64,000 nt of DNA from Allobosea lupini (GTDB lineage: Bacteria; Pseudomonadota; Alphaproteobacteria; Rhizobiales; Beijerinckiaceae). Below the pieces are notes generated by a model. It did no database searches. It was not told the DNA's origin and saw nothing but the letters and a program-made list of their open reading frames with translations. Of this stretch, positions 19,056 through 27,195 are shown in pieces. The stretch is from assembly GCF_900109525.1 (NCBI RefSeq), contig NZ_FOAN01000001.1, positions 124,001-188,000 of the forward strand, given 5' to 3'. Position 1 is the stretch's first letter, and each line of letters starts with the position of its first letter. Made by a program: the position numbers and the translations under genes.

Positions 19056-20819
19056 TCAGGGCTCGCGGACGACGCGGAAGCCGTTGGTGTAGAAGCGCAC
19101 ATCGCTCTCGTATTTGAAGCGCGCCGCAGAGCGCAGATAGCGCGCGTCGTTGTTGAAGGAGCCGCCGCGCAGCACGCGTTCGCGGCAGCCGGCGGGCGCG
19201 TAGGCGCTGCCGTCACGGGGGGCGGAGCGATAGTTCTCGCTCCAGCAATCTGCGACCCATTCGGCAGCATTCCCGGCCATGTCGCGCAGGCCGAAGCGGT
19301 TCGGCGGGAACTGCCCGACCTCGCTGGCCTGCCGGCGCGGCTGCGCGGTGCAGCCGAGGCAGTTGGCCATCTCCTTGTCGGCCGCATTGCCCCAGGGATA
19401 GCTGGTCGTCGTGCCGGCCCTGGCGGCATATTCCCATTCCGCCTCGGTCGGCAGCCGGTATTTGCGCCCGGTCTTGTAGGACAGCCAGACCAGATAGGCG
19501 TTGGCGTCGTTCCAGTGGATGTCAGTCACCGGGCGCTTGCCGCGGCCGAGATTGCGGTCACTCGGCCGGTGGCTGCAGCCGCCCTCGGCGACGCAGGCGT
19601 CCCATTGCGCAAAGGTGACCTCGTCGGTGCCGATATAGAACGGCCGGCCGATGGTGACGGCGTGAACCGGCTTCTCGAACTCGAACATCTCGTTCGAGCC
19701 CATCTCGAAGTTGCCGGCCGGAATCAGGCTGAGCTCAGGGCAATCGTCGCAATCGCGCACGGTCCGGGCTTGCGTGGCGCTCGCGGGGACCGGCGTTGGA
19801 GACGGCGCGGGCGGCTGCGTCGCTGCCGCCCGCTGGGCCCTGAGGGATTGCTCGCGGGTGCGGGCGAGCCCGGCGAAGCGGCCGTTCGGATAGGCCTCGA
19901 GATAGGCGCGGTACTCGTCCGGATTCCGGCTGTCCTTGATGGTCTCCCAGAAGGAAAGCTCGTAGGGGCCGAGCTGGTCGGATTGCGGGCCCGGGGCGGG
20001 CGGCGCGCTGATGATGGCGCGAGTGGTGTTGAGGGCGGTCGCGACTGGCCGGCCCGGCGGCGTGACGACGAGCCCGGCCGGAGGCATCGAGGACAACCAG
20101 AGCTGCTGCGAGCGCCGTGTCGCGCGGCTGACGGCGTCGCGCGTGCGGGTCAGAGCCGTTGTCATGTCGAGCCCTGGCGTGCGGATCGCCTTCAGCCATT
20201 CGTCGATCGCCGGATCGGTGCGACCTTGCGTCTCGGCCACTGTCTTTCCCGGCGCCGTCGGAGCCATGATCGCGATCGTCTCGATCGGCTCGATGGGCGC
20301 GAGTCCCTTGCCGCCGCCGAGCCCGGCCTGCCAGTGATTGTCGCGCGCAGCGTCGAGCACGACCACAGCGCTGGCGGGCCGGCTGACGATCAGAGCATCG
20401 AGGAGCTGGTCGAGATCGATGGCGTCGCGTGCGACCTCGGCCGGGCCGCGCGGCGTGGCATCGACCGGAACGAGGAAGTTGCGGCCACGCGACTGCACCG
20501 CATGCCCGGCATAGAAGACGATGATCTGGGCGCCGCGCGTAAGCTTGCCGCGGAAGGTCGCGATCGCGCTGTCCAGGGCGGGCCGGTCGGCGTTCTCGAT
20601 GCTGACGAGATCGAACTCGCCCTGGCGCAGCACATCGGCGACGGCGCGTGCATCGACAGCAGCGTTGGCCAGAGGCGCCGTGCGATAGGCGGCGTTGCCG
20701 ACGACCAGCGCGATGCGCGGCGGCTGGCCGCTGCTGCCCTGGGCGAGGGCTGAAGCGAACGGCGCGAGCAGGGCCAGCACGGCCGCGGCGAGGCACCGAT
20801 ACCAGGACATGGCGTTCAT
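19056..20819 (-). CDS. Exported caspase-like pseudoenzyme with formylglycine-enzyme (SUMF1)-like domain
   Basis: A 587-residue protein: signal peptide (about 1-27), caspase fold (about 33-250), linker with a short repeat-like helix (NPDEYRAYLEAYPNGRFAG), and a C-terminal FGE-sulfatase domain (about 355-587: IPAGNFEMGS, RLPTEAEWEYAARAG, GLRDMAGNAAEWVAD, RVLRGGSFNND, NGFRVVREP). The caspase His is kept (FYAGHAVQ, His106), but the DACRNN motif reads DAARDN, so the nucleophile is Ala158. The two active cysteines of true FGE (GGSxxCxxxxC) are also missing. It is therefore likely a binding or scaffolding protein. The ATG at 20810 has a better-placed AAGGA than the one at 20819; both give the same signal peptide. 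Confidence 0.85.
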   Translation of the reverse strand: MNAMSWYRCLAAAVLALLAPFASALAQGSSGQPPRIALVVGNAAYRTAPLANAAVDARAVADVLRQGEFDLVSIENADRPALDSAIATFRGKLTRGAQIIVFYAGHAVQSRGRNFLVPVDATPRGPAEVARDAIDLDQLLDALIVSRPASAVVVLDAARDNHWQAGLGGGKGLAPIEPIETIAIMAPTAPGKTVAETQGRTDPAIDEWLKAIRTPGLDMTTALTRTRDAVSRATRRSQQLWLSSMPPAGLVVTPPGRPVATALNTTRAIISAPPAPGPQSDQLGPYELSFWETIKDSRNPDEYRAYLEAYPNGRFAGLARTREQSLRAQRAAATQPPAPSPTPVPASATQARTVRDCDDCPELSLIPAGNFEMGSNEMFEFEKPVHAVTIGRPFYIGTDEVTFAQWDACVAEGGCSHRPSDRNLGRGKRPVTDIHWNDANAYLVWLSYKTGRKYRLPTEAEWEYAARAGTTTSYPWGNAADKEMANCLGCTAQPRRQASEVGQFPPNRFGLRDMAGNAAEWVADCWSENYRSAPRDGSAYAPAGCRERVLRGGSFNNDARYLRSAARFKYESDVRFYTNGFRVVREP

Positions 20820-20869
20820 CCTTCGCTGCGGCCTTTCGCTTGGCGATGCGGCCGAGCCGCATCGATCCC

Positions 20870-21328
20870 TCATCTGACGTAGACTGTGATCTTCTGAGAC
20901 ATAACCGGCGGCCGGTGCGGCGTGTGGGTGTGATCGCCGAGCAGCAACTGCAGCGTATGCGTCCCCTTCGGTAGCGTGACCACCACCTCGGTCTGTCCGT
21001 TGCCGAGATGGATATTGTTGTAATCCGACGGGATCGGCTGGTCCGGCGGGCCAGGATCGGTGTCGATCAGCAGGTGATGGTGCCCCGTTCCTGGCCTGTC
21101 GATGCCGGCCGGGGCGACGCCCATCTCCTTCAGCCCGATCCGCACGGTGAAGCGCTCGGGCACGCGCAGGCCGTCTAGCGGGTAGTGGAAATAGACAAGG
21201 GCGTTGCGCGGTGCCGGCTGGCGCGGGCTGGCGGTCTGGGCCCAGACCGTCGAAGGCGTGAGAAGAAGCGCGGCGAGCACTGCGAGCCCGGGCCGAACAG
21301 CGGCCAGTCGCTTCGTGCCGGGTGTCAT
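20870..21328 (-). CDS. DUF4399 protein, single domain, exported
   Basis: A 152-residue protein with a signal peptide (cleavage near VWAQT) and one DUF4399 domain: YFHYPLDGLRVPERF, then GTGHHHLLIDT and a C-terminal GTHTLQLLLGDHTHTPH. The histidine clusters suggest metal binding, but the domain has no assigned function. Its start codon overlaps the stop of the three-domain gene upstream (ATGA), so the two are translationally coupled. It ends 50 bases before the pseudo-caspase start, so the three genes likely form one operon. Confidence 0.85.
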   Translation of the reverse strand: MTPGTKRLAAVRPGLAVLAALLLTPSTVWAQTASPRQPAPRNALVYFHYPLDGLRVPERFTVRIGLKEMGVAPAGIDRPGTGHHHLLIDTDPGPPDQPIPSDYNNIHLGNGQTEVVVTLPKGTHTLQLLLGDHTHTPHRPPVMSQKITVYVR

Positions 21329-22581
21329 CGGCGTGCCCTCCGCTTGGCGGGAGCGCCGATATAGACGGTGATGCGCTCGGACATGATCGGCGGATCATGC
21401 GGGACATGCTGATCGTCGCCGAGGATGAGCTGCAGCGTATGCTCGCCCGGCGGCAGCGTGATCTTGCGTTCGGTCTGGCCGTTGCCGAGATGGATGTGGT
21501 TGAGATCGGCGGGGATCGCGGCGTCGAGCGGCGGCGTCGGCACGTCGACCAGGAGATGGTGGTGGCCGGTATTGGGCCTGACGACCCCGGCCGGGGCGAC
21601 GCCCATATTGCGCAGGCCGAAGCGGATCGTCGAGGTCGCGAAGATGCGCGTGCCGTCGCGCGGATAGATGAAATAGACCGCCGCGTCGTTGGGCGCCGGC
21701 GTCCGGCCGGAGGCTGTGCGGGCAGTCGGGGACGCAGCCGGCGGCGGGCTCGCGGCCGAGGCCTGCTGCACGCGCACCCTGATTTTCTGGGACATGACCG
21801 GCGGATCGTGCGGGACATGCTCATGGTCGGCGAAGAGGAGCTGGAGCGTGTGCTCGCCGGGCGGCAAGGTGAGCTCGGTTTCCGTCTGGCCGCGGCCGAA
21901 ATGCAGATGGTTGAAGTCGCTGGGGATCTCGCGGTCGAGCGGCGGCAGGTCGGTGTCGACGAGGAGATGGTGATGGCCGGCATTGTCCTGCCTGGTGCCG
22001 GCGGGGACGAGCCCGATGTTCTCCTGGCCGAAGCGGACGACCGAGCGCGGGGGGATCACGGCGCCGTCCTGCAGGCCGACGAAGAACACCCGGGCATTTG
22101 GAGCGGCGACCGTTCGCGGCTTCTCCTCCGGAGCGGCCATGACCTCGACGGTGATCTTCTCCGAGATCACCGGTGGATCGTGGGGCACATGATCGTGATC
22201 GGCGAAGAGAAGTTGCAGCGTGTGGCGGCCGGGCGAAAGCAGGATCTCGGCTTCGCTCTGGCCGCCGCCGAAATGCAGATGGTTGAAATCGCTCGGGATC
22301 GGCTGCCCGAGCGGCGGCAATTCGGTGTCGATCAGCAGATGGTGATGTCCGGTGTTCCGTCGCGCCGTTCCGGCGGGCGCGATTTCCATGCCCGATATCG
22401 CGAAGCGGATCGTCGCCTTGCCGGGAATGCGGGCATTGTTCTGCAGATCGATGAAGGAGAGTTTCGCGCCGGCGGGGGCAGGGCTGCGCGCCCGGGCGCG
22501 CTCCTGCGCGACGCCCATGGAAATGGTCGCGGCGAAAACGGCCGTAACCCCGACAATGAGCTTAAGTCGAAGTCCCCGCAT
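21325..22581 (-). CDS. Three tandem DUF4399 domains, exported
   Basis: A 418-residue protein: signal peptide (about 1-25), then three DUF4399 units at about 38-148, 158-272 and 295-408, each with GHHHLL(I/V)D, a NH(L/I)H(F/L)G segment, HTLQL and a DHxHVPHDPP motif or close variant (DDQHVPHDPP), joined by Ala/Pro-rich linkers. The units are alike but clearly diverged, so the duplication is not recent. Histidine-rich repeats suggest a periplasmic metal or ligand binder; the function is unknown. First gene of a minus-strand operon with the single DUF4399 gene and the pseudo-caspase, divergent from the intact caspase gene. Confidence 0.85.
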   Translation of the reverse strand: MRGLRLKLIVGVTAVFAATISMGVAQERARARSPAPAGAKLSFIDLQNNARIPGKATIRFAISGMEIAPAGTARRNTGHHHLLIDTELPPLGQPIPSDFNHLHFGGGQSEAEILLSPGRHTLQLLFADHDHVPHDPPVISEKITVEVMAAPEEKPRTVAAPNARVFFVGLQDGAVIPPRSVVRFGQENIGLVPAGTRQDNAGHHHLLVDTDLPPLDREIPSDFNHLHFGRGQTETELTLPPGEHTLQLLFADHEHVPHDPPVMSQKIRVRVQQASAASPPPAASPTARTASGRTPAPNDAAVYFIYPRDGTRIFATSTIRFGLRNMGVAPAGVVRPNTGHHHLLVDVPTPPLDAAIPADLNHIHLGNGQTERKITLPPGEHTLQLILGDDQHVPHDPPIMSERITVYIGAPAKRRARR

Positions 22582-22648
22582 CGACGCTCTTCCTTGCGGC
22601 GCGTGACCGCCGTAAAGTTAGCAGCGGGTTGGGTGGGGAGCAAGCAAA

Positions 22649-22668
22649 CCGCCTGTCATGACAGGCGG
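22649..22668. promoter_or_regulatory. Perfect 20-base palindrome between divergent caspase and DUF4399 genes
   Basis: CCGCCTGTCATGACAGGCGG is a perfect inverted repeat in the 141-base gap between the two divergent operons, 67 bases before one start and 54 bases from the other. It has no loop and no T-run, so it looks more like an operator for a dimeric regulator than a terminator. No matching regulator gene is adjacent. Confidence 0.5.
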
Positions 22669-22722
22669 ATAAATCTGGATTTTCACGGTCACTTTCTTTA
22701 GGGTGACGCAGGGAATGGTGCC

Positions 22723-24243
22723 ATGATCGTAGCCGTCAGATTTTGTGCACTGATCGCTCTTCTTGCGCAGCTTGTCGCCATGCCGGCGGTTGCGCAGACG
22801 CAGGATCGCCGCGTCGCCCTGGTGATCGGCAATTCCGCCTACAAGAACGCGCCTCCCTTGCCCAATACGCCGAACGATGCGCGCGACACCGCCGCGGCGC
22901 TGCGCAAGGTCGGTTTCGAGGTGGTGGACGGCATCGATCTCGACAAGCGCGGCATGGATGCCGCCGTCTCGCGCTTTGCGCGGCTGGCGCAGGATGCCGA
23001 CGCGGTGATGTTCTACTATGCCGGCCACGGCTTCCAGTTCAACGGCGAGAACTTCCTGGTTCCGGTCGAAGCCAAGATCGACGACGAGGTCTCGGTCCAG
23101 TACGAGACGGTCAAGCTCAGCGAAGTCACGACCGCGCTCGGCTTCGCCAAGGGCGTCAAGATCATGGTGCTCGACGCCTGCCGCAACAATCCCTTCCTCG
23201 CCCAATTGTCGAAGAAGTCCGCGACCCGCAGCATGTCGATCGGCACGGGCCTCGCGCCGATCGCCAAGGCGCAGGGCATGGTCACCGCCTATGCGACGCA
23301 GGCCAACGACGTCGCCGCCGATGGCGCCGGCCGCAACAGCCCGTTCACCGCGGCGCTGGTGCAGGAGATCCAGCAGCCCGGCCTCGAGATCGCGACCATG
23401 TTCCGCCGCGTCCAGAAGGCGGTCTACGATTCCACGGGTGGCAAGCAGACGCCGGAACTCTCGCTCTCGCTGCTCGGCGACTTCTACCTCAACCGCGAGG
23501 AGACCGACGCCGACATCTGGAAGCGCCTGCGCAGCAGCGACAACGCCGCCGAGATCAAGGCCTTCATCCAGCGCTTCCCGACCAGCTTCTTCGCCGTCGA
23601 CGCCAAGACGAGGCTCGACCTGATCGAGCGCCGTGGCCTCGGGGCTGGCGAGCGCGAGAAGCTCGAGCAGGAATTCGCGGCGAGGGAGAAGGCGCTGCTG
23701 GATCGCGTCCAGCAGGCCGAGAAGGACCGTTCCAAGGCGGCGACGGATCTCGCCGGTCGCGATGCCGGCAAGACCGCCGACACCGAGCGCGCCGTGCCGA
23801 AGCCGGGCGAGGTGACGCCGACGAAGCAGACCGATGCGAACGAGCGCGAGCGGCTCGCCAAGGAGCTGGCCAAGAAGGAGCAAGAGCTCGCTGCGCTCGA
23901 AGCCGAGAAGGCCAAGCTCTCGCAGGAGCGCGAGGAGCGCGAGAAGGCGGTGGCGACGCGGATGAATTCCGGTGGCGTGACCGAATTGCCGGCCCCGCAG
24001 AAGCCGCTGCTGCCGGCGGTTCCCAGCACGCGCCCGCAGCGGCAGGAGCCGCGCGAGGTCCAGCAGCCGCGCGTTGTCCTCGACCGCAAGTCGACCGGCA
24101 TCCTGACCGGTGGCGTCGAAGCCGCTCCGGAACCGCGTAACAGCAAGCGCCGTCCGGCTGGTGGCGCAGCGACGGACTGCACCGACGCGCTGATGCGGGC
24201 CCAGCTCGGCGATGGCGGCAGCGTCCCGAAGAACTGCCGCTGA
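22723..24243 (+). CDS. Exported caspase family protein with coiled-coil tail
   Basis: A 506-residue protein: signal peptide (about 1-25, MPAVAQTQ), caspase/peptidase C14 fold (about 28-255) with both catalytic residues, His102 in YYAGHGFQ and Cys153 in LDACRNNPF, then a short helical repeat (DNAAEIKAFIQRFP), and a Glu/Lys/Arg-rich coiled coil (about 310-415). The tail ends in a basic, Pro-rich region. The acidic residues near the active site and the arrangement resemble bacterial orthocaspases that cut after Arg or Lys, but specificity cannot be read with certainty. It probably acts in the periplasm. The OmpA-type gene follows after 74 bases on the same strand. Confidence 0.88.
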   Translation: MIVAVRFCALIALLAQLVAMPAVAQTQDRRVALVIGNSAYKNAPPLPNTPNDARDTAAALRKVGFEVVDGIDLDKRGMDAAVSRFARLAQDADAVMFYYAGHGFQFNGENFLVPVEAKIDDEVSVQYETVKLSEVTTALGFAKGVKIMVLDACRNNPFLAQLSKKSATRSMSIGTGLAPIAKAQGMVTAYATQANDVAADGAGRNSPFTAALVQEIQQPGLEIATMFRRVQKAVYDSTGGKQTPELSLSLLGDFYLNREETDADIWKRLRSSDNAAEIKAFIQRFPTSFFAVDAKTRLDLIERRGLGAGEREKLEQEFAAREKALLDRVQQAEKDRSKAATDLAGRDAGKTADTERAVPKPGEVTPTKQTDANERERLAKELAKKEQELAALEAEKAKLSQEREEREKAVATRMNSGGVTELPAPQKPLLPAVPSTRPQRQEPREVQQPRVVLDRKSTGILTGGVEAAPEPRNSKRRPAGGAATDCTDALMRAQLGDGGSVPKNCR

Positions 24244-24317
24244 CACAGGTGCGAAGCGGCCTTCGCAGTCGGCGAAGGCCAGACATCGCCTCGGACATGA
24301 TGCAATTGGGGGCTTCG

Positions 24318-25508
24318 ATGCGTCGTTCTCCGCTCGCCTGCATGGTCTTGCTGGGGCTGCTGGCCTTTCCGGCCCTGGCCCAGACGCAGCCGGCCCCGAG
24401 CCCGCCCCCGGCTGCAGCCCCGACGCCGATCCCGTTTCCGCAGGCGCTGGAGCGGGCTGCCAACGATCTCTTCTCCAAGGCGCAGATCGAGGGAGAACGC
24501 ATCACGCTGGTGATTGACCCGTTGATCGACGGCATCTCCGGCGCGCAATCGACCTCGACCCGCTCGATGCAGCAGAGCCTGATCGAGCTGGTCGGCAAAT
24601 CCTATCCGCGCTTCCAGGTGCAGCCGTTCTCGGCCGAGGCGCTGGCGCGCAATCCGGCGGTGCTGGTCGGGACCTTCACTGCGGTCAACAATGCCGGGGA
24701 CGCGAAGGGCGCGCGCGACGCCTACCGGATCTGCCTGACGCTGCTGGACATGAAATCGAAGCGAGTGGTGTCGAAGGGCGTCGCTCGGGCGAAGCCGGAC
24801 GGCATCGACGCCACGCCTACGACCTATTATCGGGACTCGCCGATGTGGTCGAAGGACCCGGCGACCGAGGTCTATATCAAGACCTGTCAGGGCACGAAGC
24901 TCGGCGACGCGATCGATCCGCTCTATGCCGAGCGCCTCAATGTCGCGGCGCTGATCAATGACGGCATCCTCGAATACGAGGCGCGGCACTATCGCGAGGC
25001 GCTCGCCTTCTACCGGACGGCGCGGGCGCTGCCGGGTGGCGACCAGCACCGTGTCCGCATCGGCGCCTACCTCGCCAGCAGCAAGCTCGGGCGCAAGGAC
25101 GATGCGGTCGAAGCCTTCGGCGATCTCGTCGATAGCGGCCTTGCCGGCAACCAACTGATGGTCAAGCTGCTGTTCCAGCCGGGCTCGACGCAGTTCATCG
25201 CCAACCCTGAGATCACCGAGCCCTATCCGATGTGGTTGAGCCAGATCGCGACCCGCGCCCAGCAGAAGGGCGCCTGCATCGAGATCGTCGGCCACACCTC
25301 TCGCACCGGCCTGCCGCAGGTCAACGAGCGGCTCTCTGTGCTGCGGGCGCAATATGTGATGGACCTGCTCCAGGCGGGGGCGCCCGACAGCCGTGGCCGG
25401 ATGATCGCGAGCGGGCGCGGCTACAACGAGAACCTGGTCGGAACCGGCAAGGACGATGCCAGCGACGCGCTCGACCGCCGGGTCGAGTTCAAGGTGATCG
25501 GCTGCTGA
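24318..25508 (+). CDS. OmpA-family peptidoglycan-binding protein with TPR-like middle
   Basis: A 396-residue exported protein. The signal peptide (MRRSPLACMVLLGLLAFP) follows a GGGGG ribosome site, which is why this ATG is chosen over ATGs 18 and 21 bases upstream. Residues about 60-170 resemble the FlgO/CsgG-like fold (NPAVLVGTFTAV), about 190-260 look like a TPR pair (REALAFYRTARAL), and about 275-395 form an OmpA-like domain with IEIVGHTSRTG, the NERLSVLRAQYV helix and RRVEFKVIG. OmpA domains hold the peptidoglycan stem peptide. Likely co-transcribed with the caspase gene, which would place that enzyme near the cell wall. Confidence 0.82.
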   Translation: MRRSPLACMVLLGLLAFPALAQTQPAPSPPPAAAPTPIPFPQALERAANDLFSKAQIEGERITLVIDPLIDGISGAQSTSTRSMQQSLIELVGKSYPRFQVQPFSAEALARNPAVLVGTFTAVNNAGDAKGARDAYRICLTLLDMKSKRVVSKGVARAKPDGIDATPTTYYRDSPMWSKDPATEVYIKTCQGTKLGDAIDPLYAERLNVAALINDGILEYEARHYREALAFYRTARALPGGDQHRVRIGAYLASSKLGRKDDAVEAFGDLVDSGLAGNQLMVKLLFQPGSTQFIANPEITEPYPMWLSQIATRAQQKGACIEIVGHTSRTGLPQVNERLSVLRAQYVMDLLQAGAPDSRGRMIASGRGYNENLVGTGKDDASDALDRRVEFKVIGC

Positions 25509-25558
25509 GTGCGCCTCACAATCTACAACGATACGAACGGGATAGACGGAATTCCTCG

Positions 25559-27130
25559 ATGAACGACATGGCCATGAAAGACTTGGCGATGAAAGACTTG
25601 GCGACGAACCCCTATGACGCGGTCGCCTATCCTGGTCACGCCTTCTCGCAGACGCATCCGGCGCATCTGGCGACGATCGCGCATATCCACGGCATGACCC
25701 CCGCGCCGACCGCGACGATGCGGGTGCTGGAGCTCGGCTGCGGCAGCGGTGGCAACCTGATCCCGATGGCGCTGCAATGCCCGGGAGCGCAGCTCGTCGG
25801 CATCGACCTGAGCGGCCGGGCGATCGCGCACGCCAAGGCGGAGGCGGCGGAGCTGGGGCTGGGCAATGTCAGCTTCGAGCAGCGCGACATCATGGCGGTG
25901 ACCACGGGGCTCGGCCAGTTCGACTACATCATCGTCCACGGCGTCTATTCCTGGGTGCCGCAGCCGGTGCGCGAGCGGATCCTGGCGCTCTTCGGCGAGC
26001 TGCTGGCGCCGCAGGGCATCGCCTATGTCAGCTACAACGCCCTGCCGGGCTGCCGCCTGCGCGACCTCGCCCGCGACGTCATGCTGTTCGAGACGCGCGA
26101 GATCGACGATCCCATCGAGAAGGTCAGGGTGGCGCGGGCGGCGATCAAGCGCTTCGCCGAGGCGACCGATGCGGAGACCTTCTACGGCGTTGCGCTGCGC
26201 GAGCGGGCCAAGCAGATCGAGGATATCCCCGACAATGTCCTCTACCATGACGACCTCAACCCCGGGGCGCGCGCCTTCGCCCTGCACGAGGTGCTGGCGG
26301 CGGCCGAGCCGCATGGGCTGCAATTCCTGTCCGAGACCTCCTTCCCGAACAATTTCGGCGGAGCGCGCGGGCCGGCCCAGCAGGTGTTGAATGCGATCCC
26401 GGTCTCCGAGCCCCTGCGGCAGGAGCAGGCGCTCGACCTGCTGATCGGCCGCTGCTTCCGCCAGACCCTGCTCTGCCGCGCCGATATCGCGCTGCATCGC
26501 GGCCTCGCCGGCTTCAGCTTCGCGCCCTATCATCTCGCCGCCAATGTCCAGGAAGATGTGGACAAGGTGGACGAGAAGCGCCCCGGCGCAGCGAGCTTCC
26601 TGTTCGCCGACGGCGTCCGCCTCGCCGTCGACCTGCCGGCGGCCAAGGCGGCACTGCGGGCGCTCGGGCGGACGTGGCCGGGCAATATCCACCATGACGA
26701 GCTGGTCACCCTGGCGCTGCAGGAGGCCGGTCCCGACCACGAGCATGAGATCGAGCGCCTGAACGAGGCGCTGACCGCGATCTACCGGGCCGGCCTCATC
26801 GAGATCAGCCTGGAGCCGCATCGGCTGGCGACTGGGATCAGCGAGCGGCCGGTCGCAAGCCTCCTGGCGCGGCGCCAGGCGCTCGCCAGCCACGAGGTCA
26901 CCGATCTGCGCCATCGGGCCGTTGCGCTCGATGGCGTGGTGGTTCGCAAATTCGTCAGCCTGCTCGACGGCACTCGCACGCCGGCAATGCTGCTCGACGC
27001 GCTCAATGCCTTCCTGGCCGAAGCGCATGCATCGGGGCATGGCGGCCCGGCCCTGCCGAAGCAGGCGACGGCGGCGGAAGTCGACATGCATTTGAGGGAT
27101 GTCGCACGGCTGGCTCTGCTGGCAGGTTGA
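25559..27130 (+). CDS. Class I SAM methyltransferase with methyltransferase regulatory domain
   Basis: A 523-residue cytoplasmic protein. Residues about 50-180 form a Rossmann methyltransferase with the SAM loop VLELGCGSGGN and the acidic GIDLSGRAI; residues about 210-300 match the regulatory domain (MethyTransf_Reg) found in bacterial protein-lysine methyltransferases; the C-terminal part is a helical PKMT-like region. Rickettsial relatives methylate outer-membrane protein lysines; that activity here is inferred only. The N-terminus contains a 15-base tandem duplication that repeats MKDLA. It follows the OmpA-type gene by 50 bases. Confidence 0.85.
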   Translation: MNDMAMKDLAMKDLATNPYDAVAYPGHAFSQTHPAHLATIAHIHGMTPAPTATMRVLELGCGSGGNLIPMALQCPGAQLVGIDLSGRAIAHAKAEAAELGLGNVSFEQRDIMAVTTGLGQFDYIIVHGVYSWVPQPVRERILALFGELLAPQGIAYVSYNALPGCRLRDLARDVMLFETREIDDPIEKVRVARAAIKRFAEATDAETFYGVALRERAKQIEDIPDNVLYHDDLNPGARAFALHEVLAAAEPHGLQFLSETSFPNNFGGARGPAQQVLNAIPVSEPLRQEQALDLLIGRCFRQTLLCRADIALHRGLAGFSFAPYHLAANVQEDVDKVDEKRPGAASFLFADGVRLAVDLPAAKAALRALGRTWPGNIHHDELVTLALQEAGPDHEHEIERLNEALTAIYRAGLIEISLEPHRLATGISERPVASLLARRQALASHEVTDLRHRAVALDGVVVRKFVSLLDGTRTPAMLLDALNAFLAEAHASGHGGPALPKQATAAEVDMHLRDVARLALLAG

Positions 27131-27195
27131 GAGCAAGGCTTGTCGAGGCCGCGCCGGCTGCGTATGGCGGGGCACGGCAGCAGCGGTAGCGAAGG

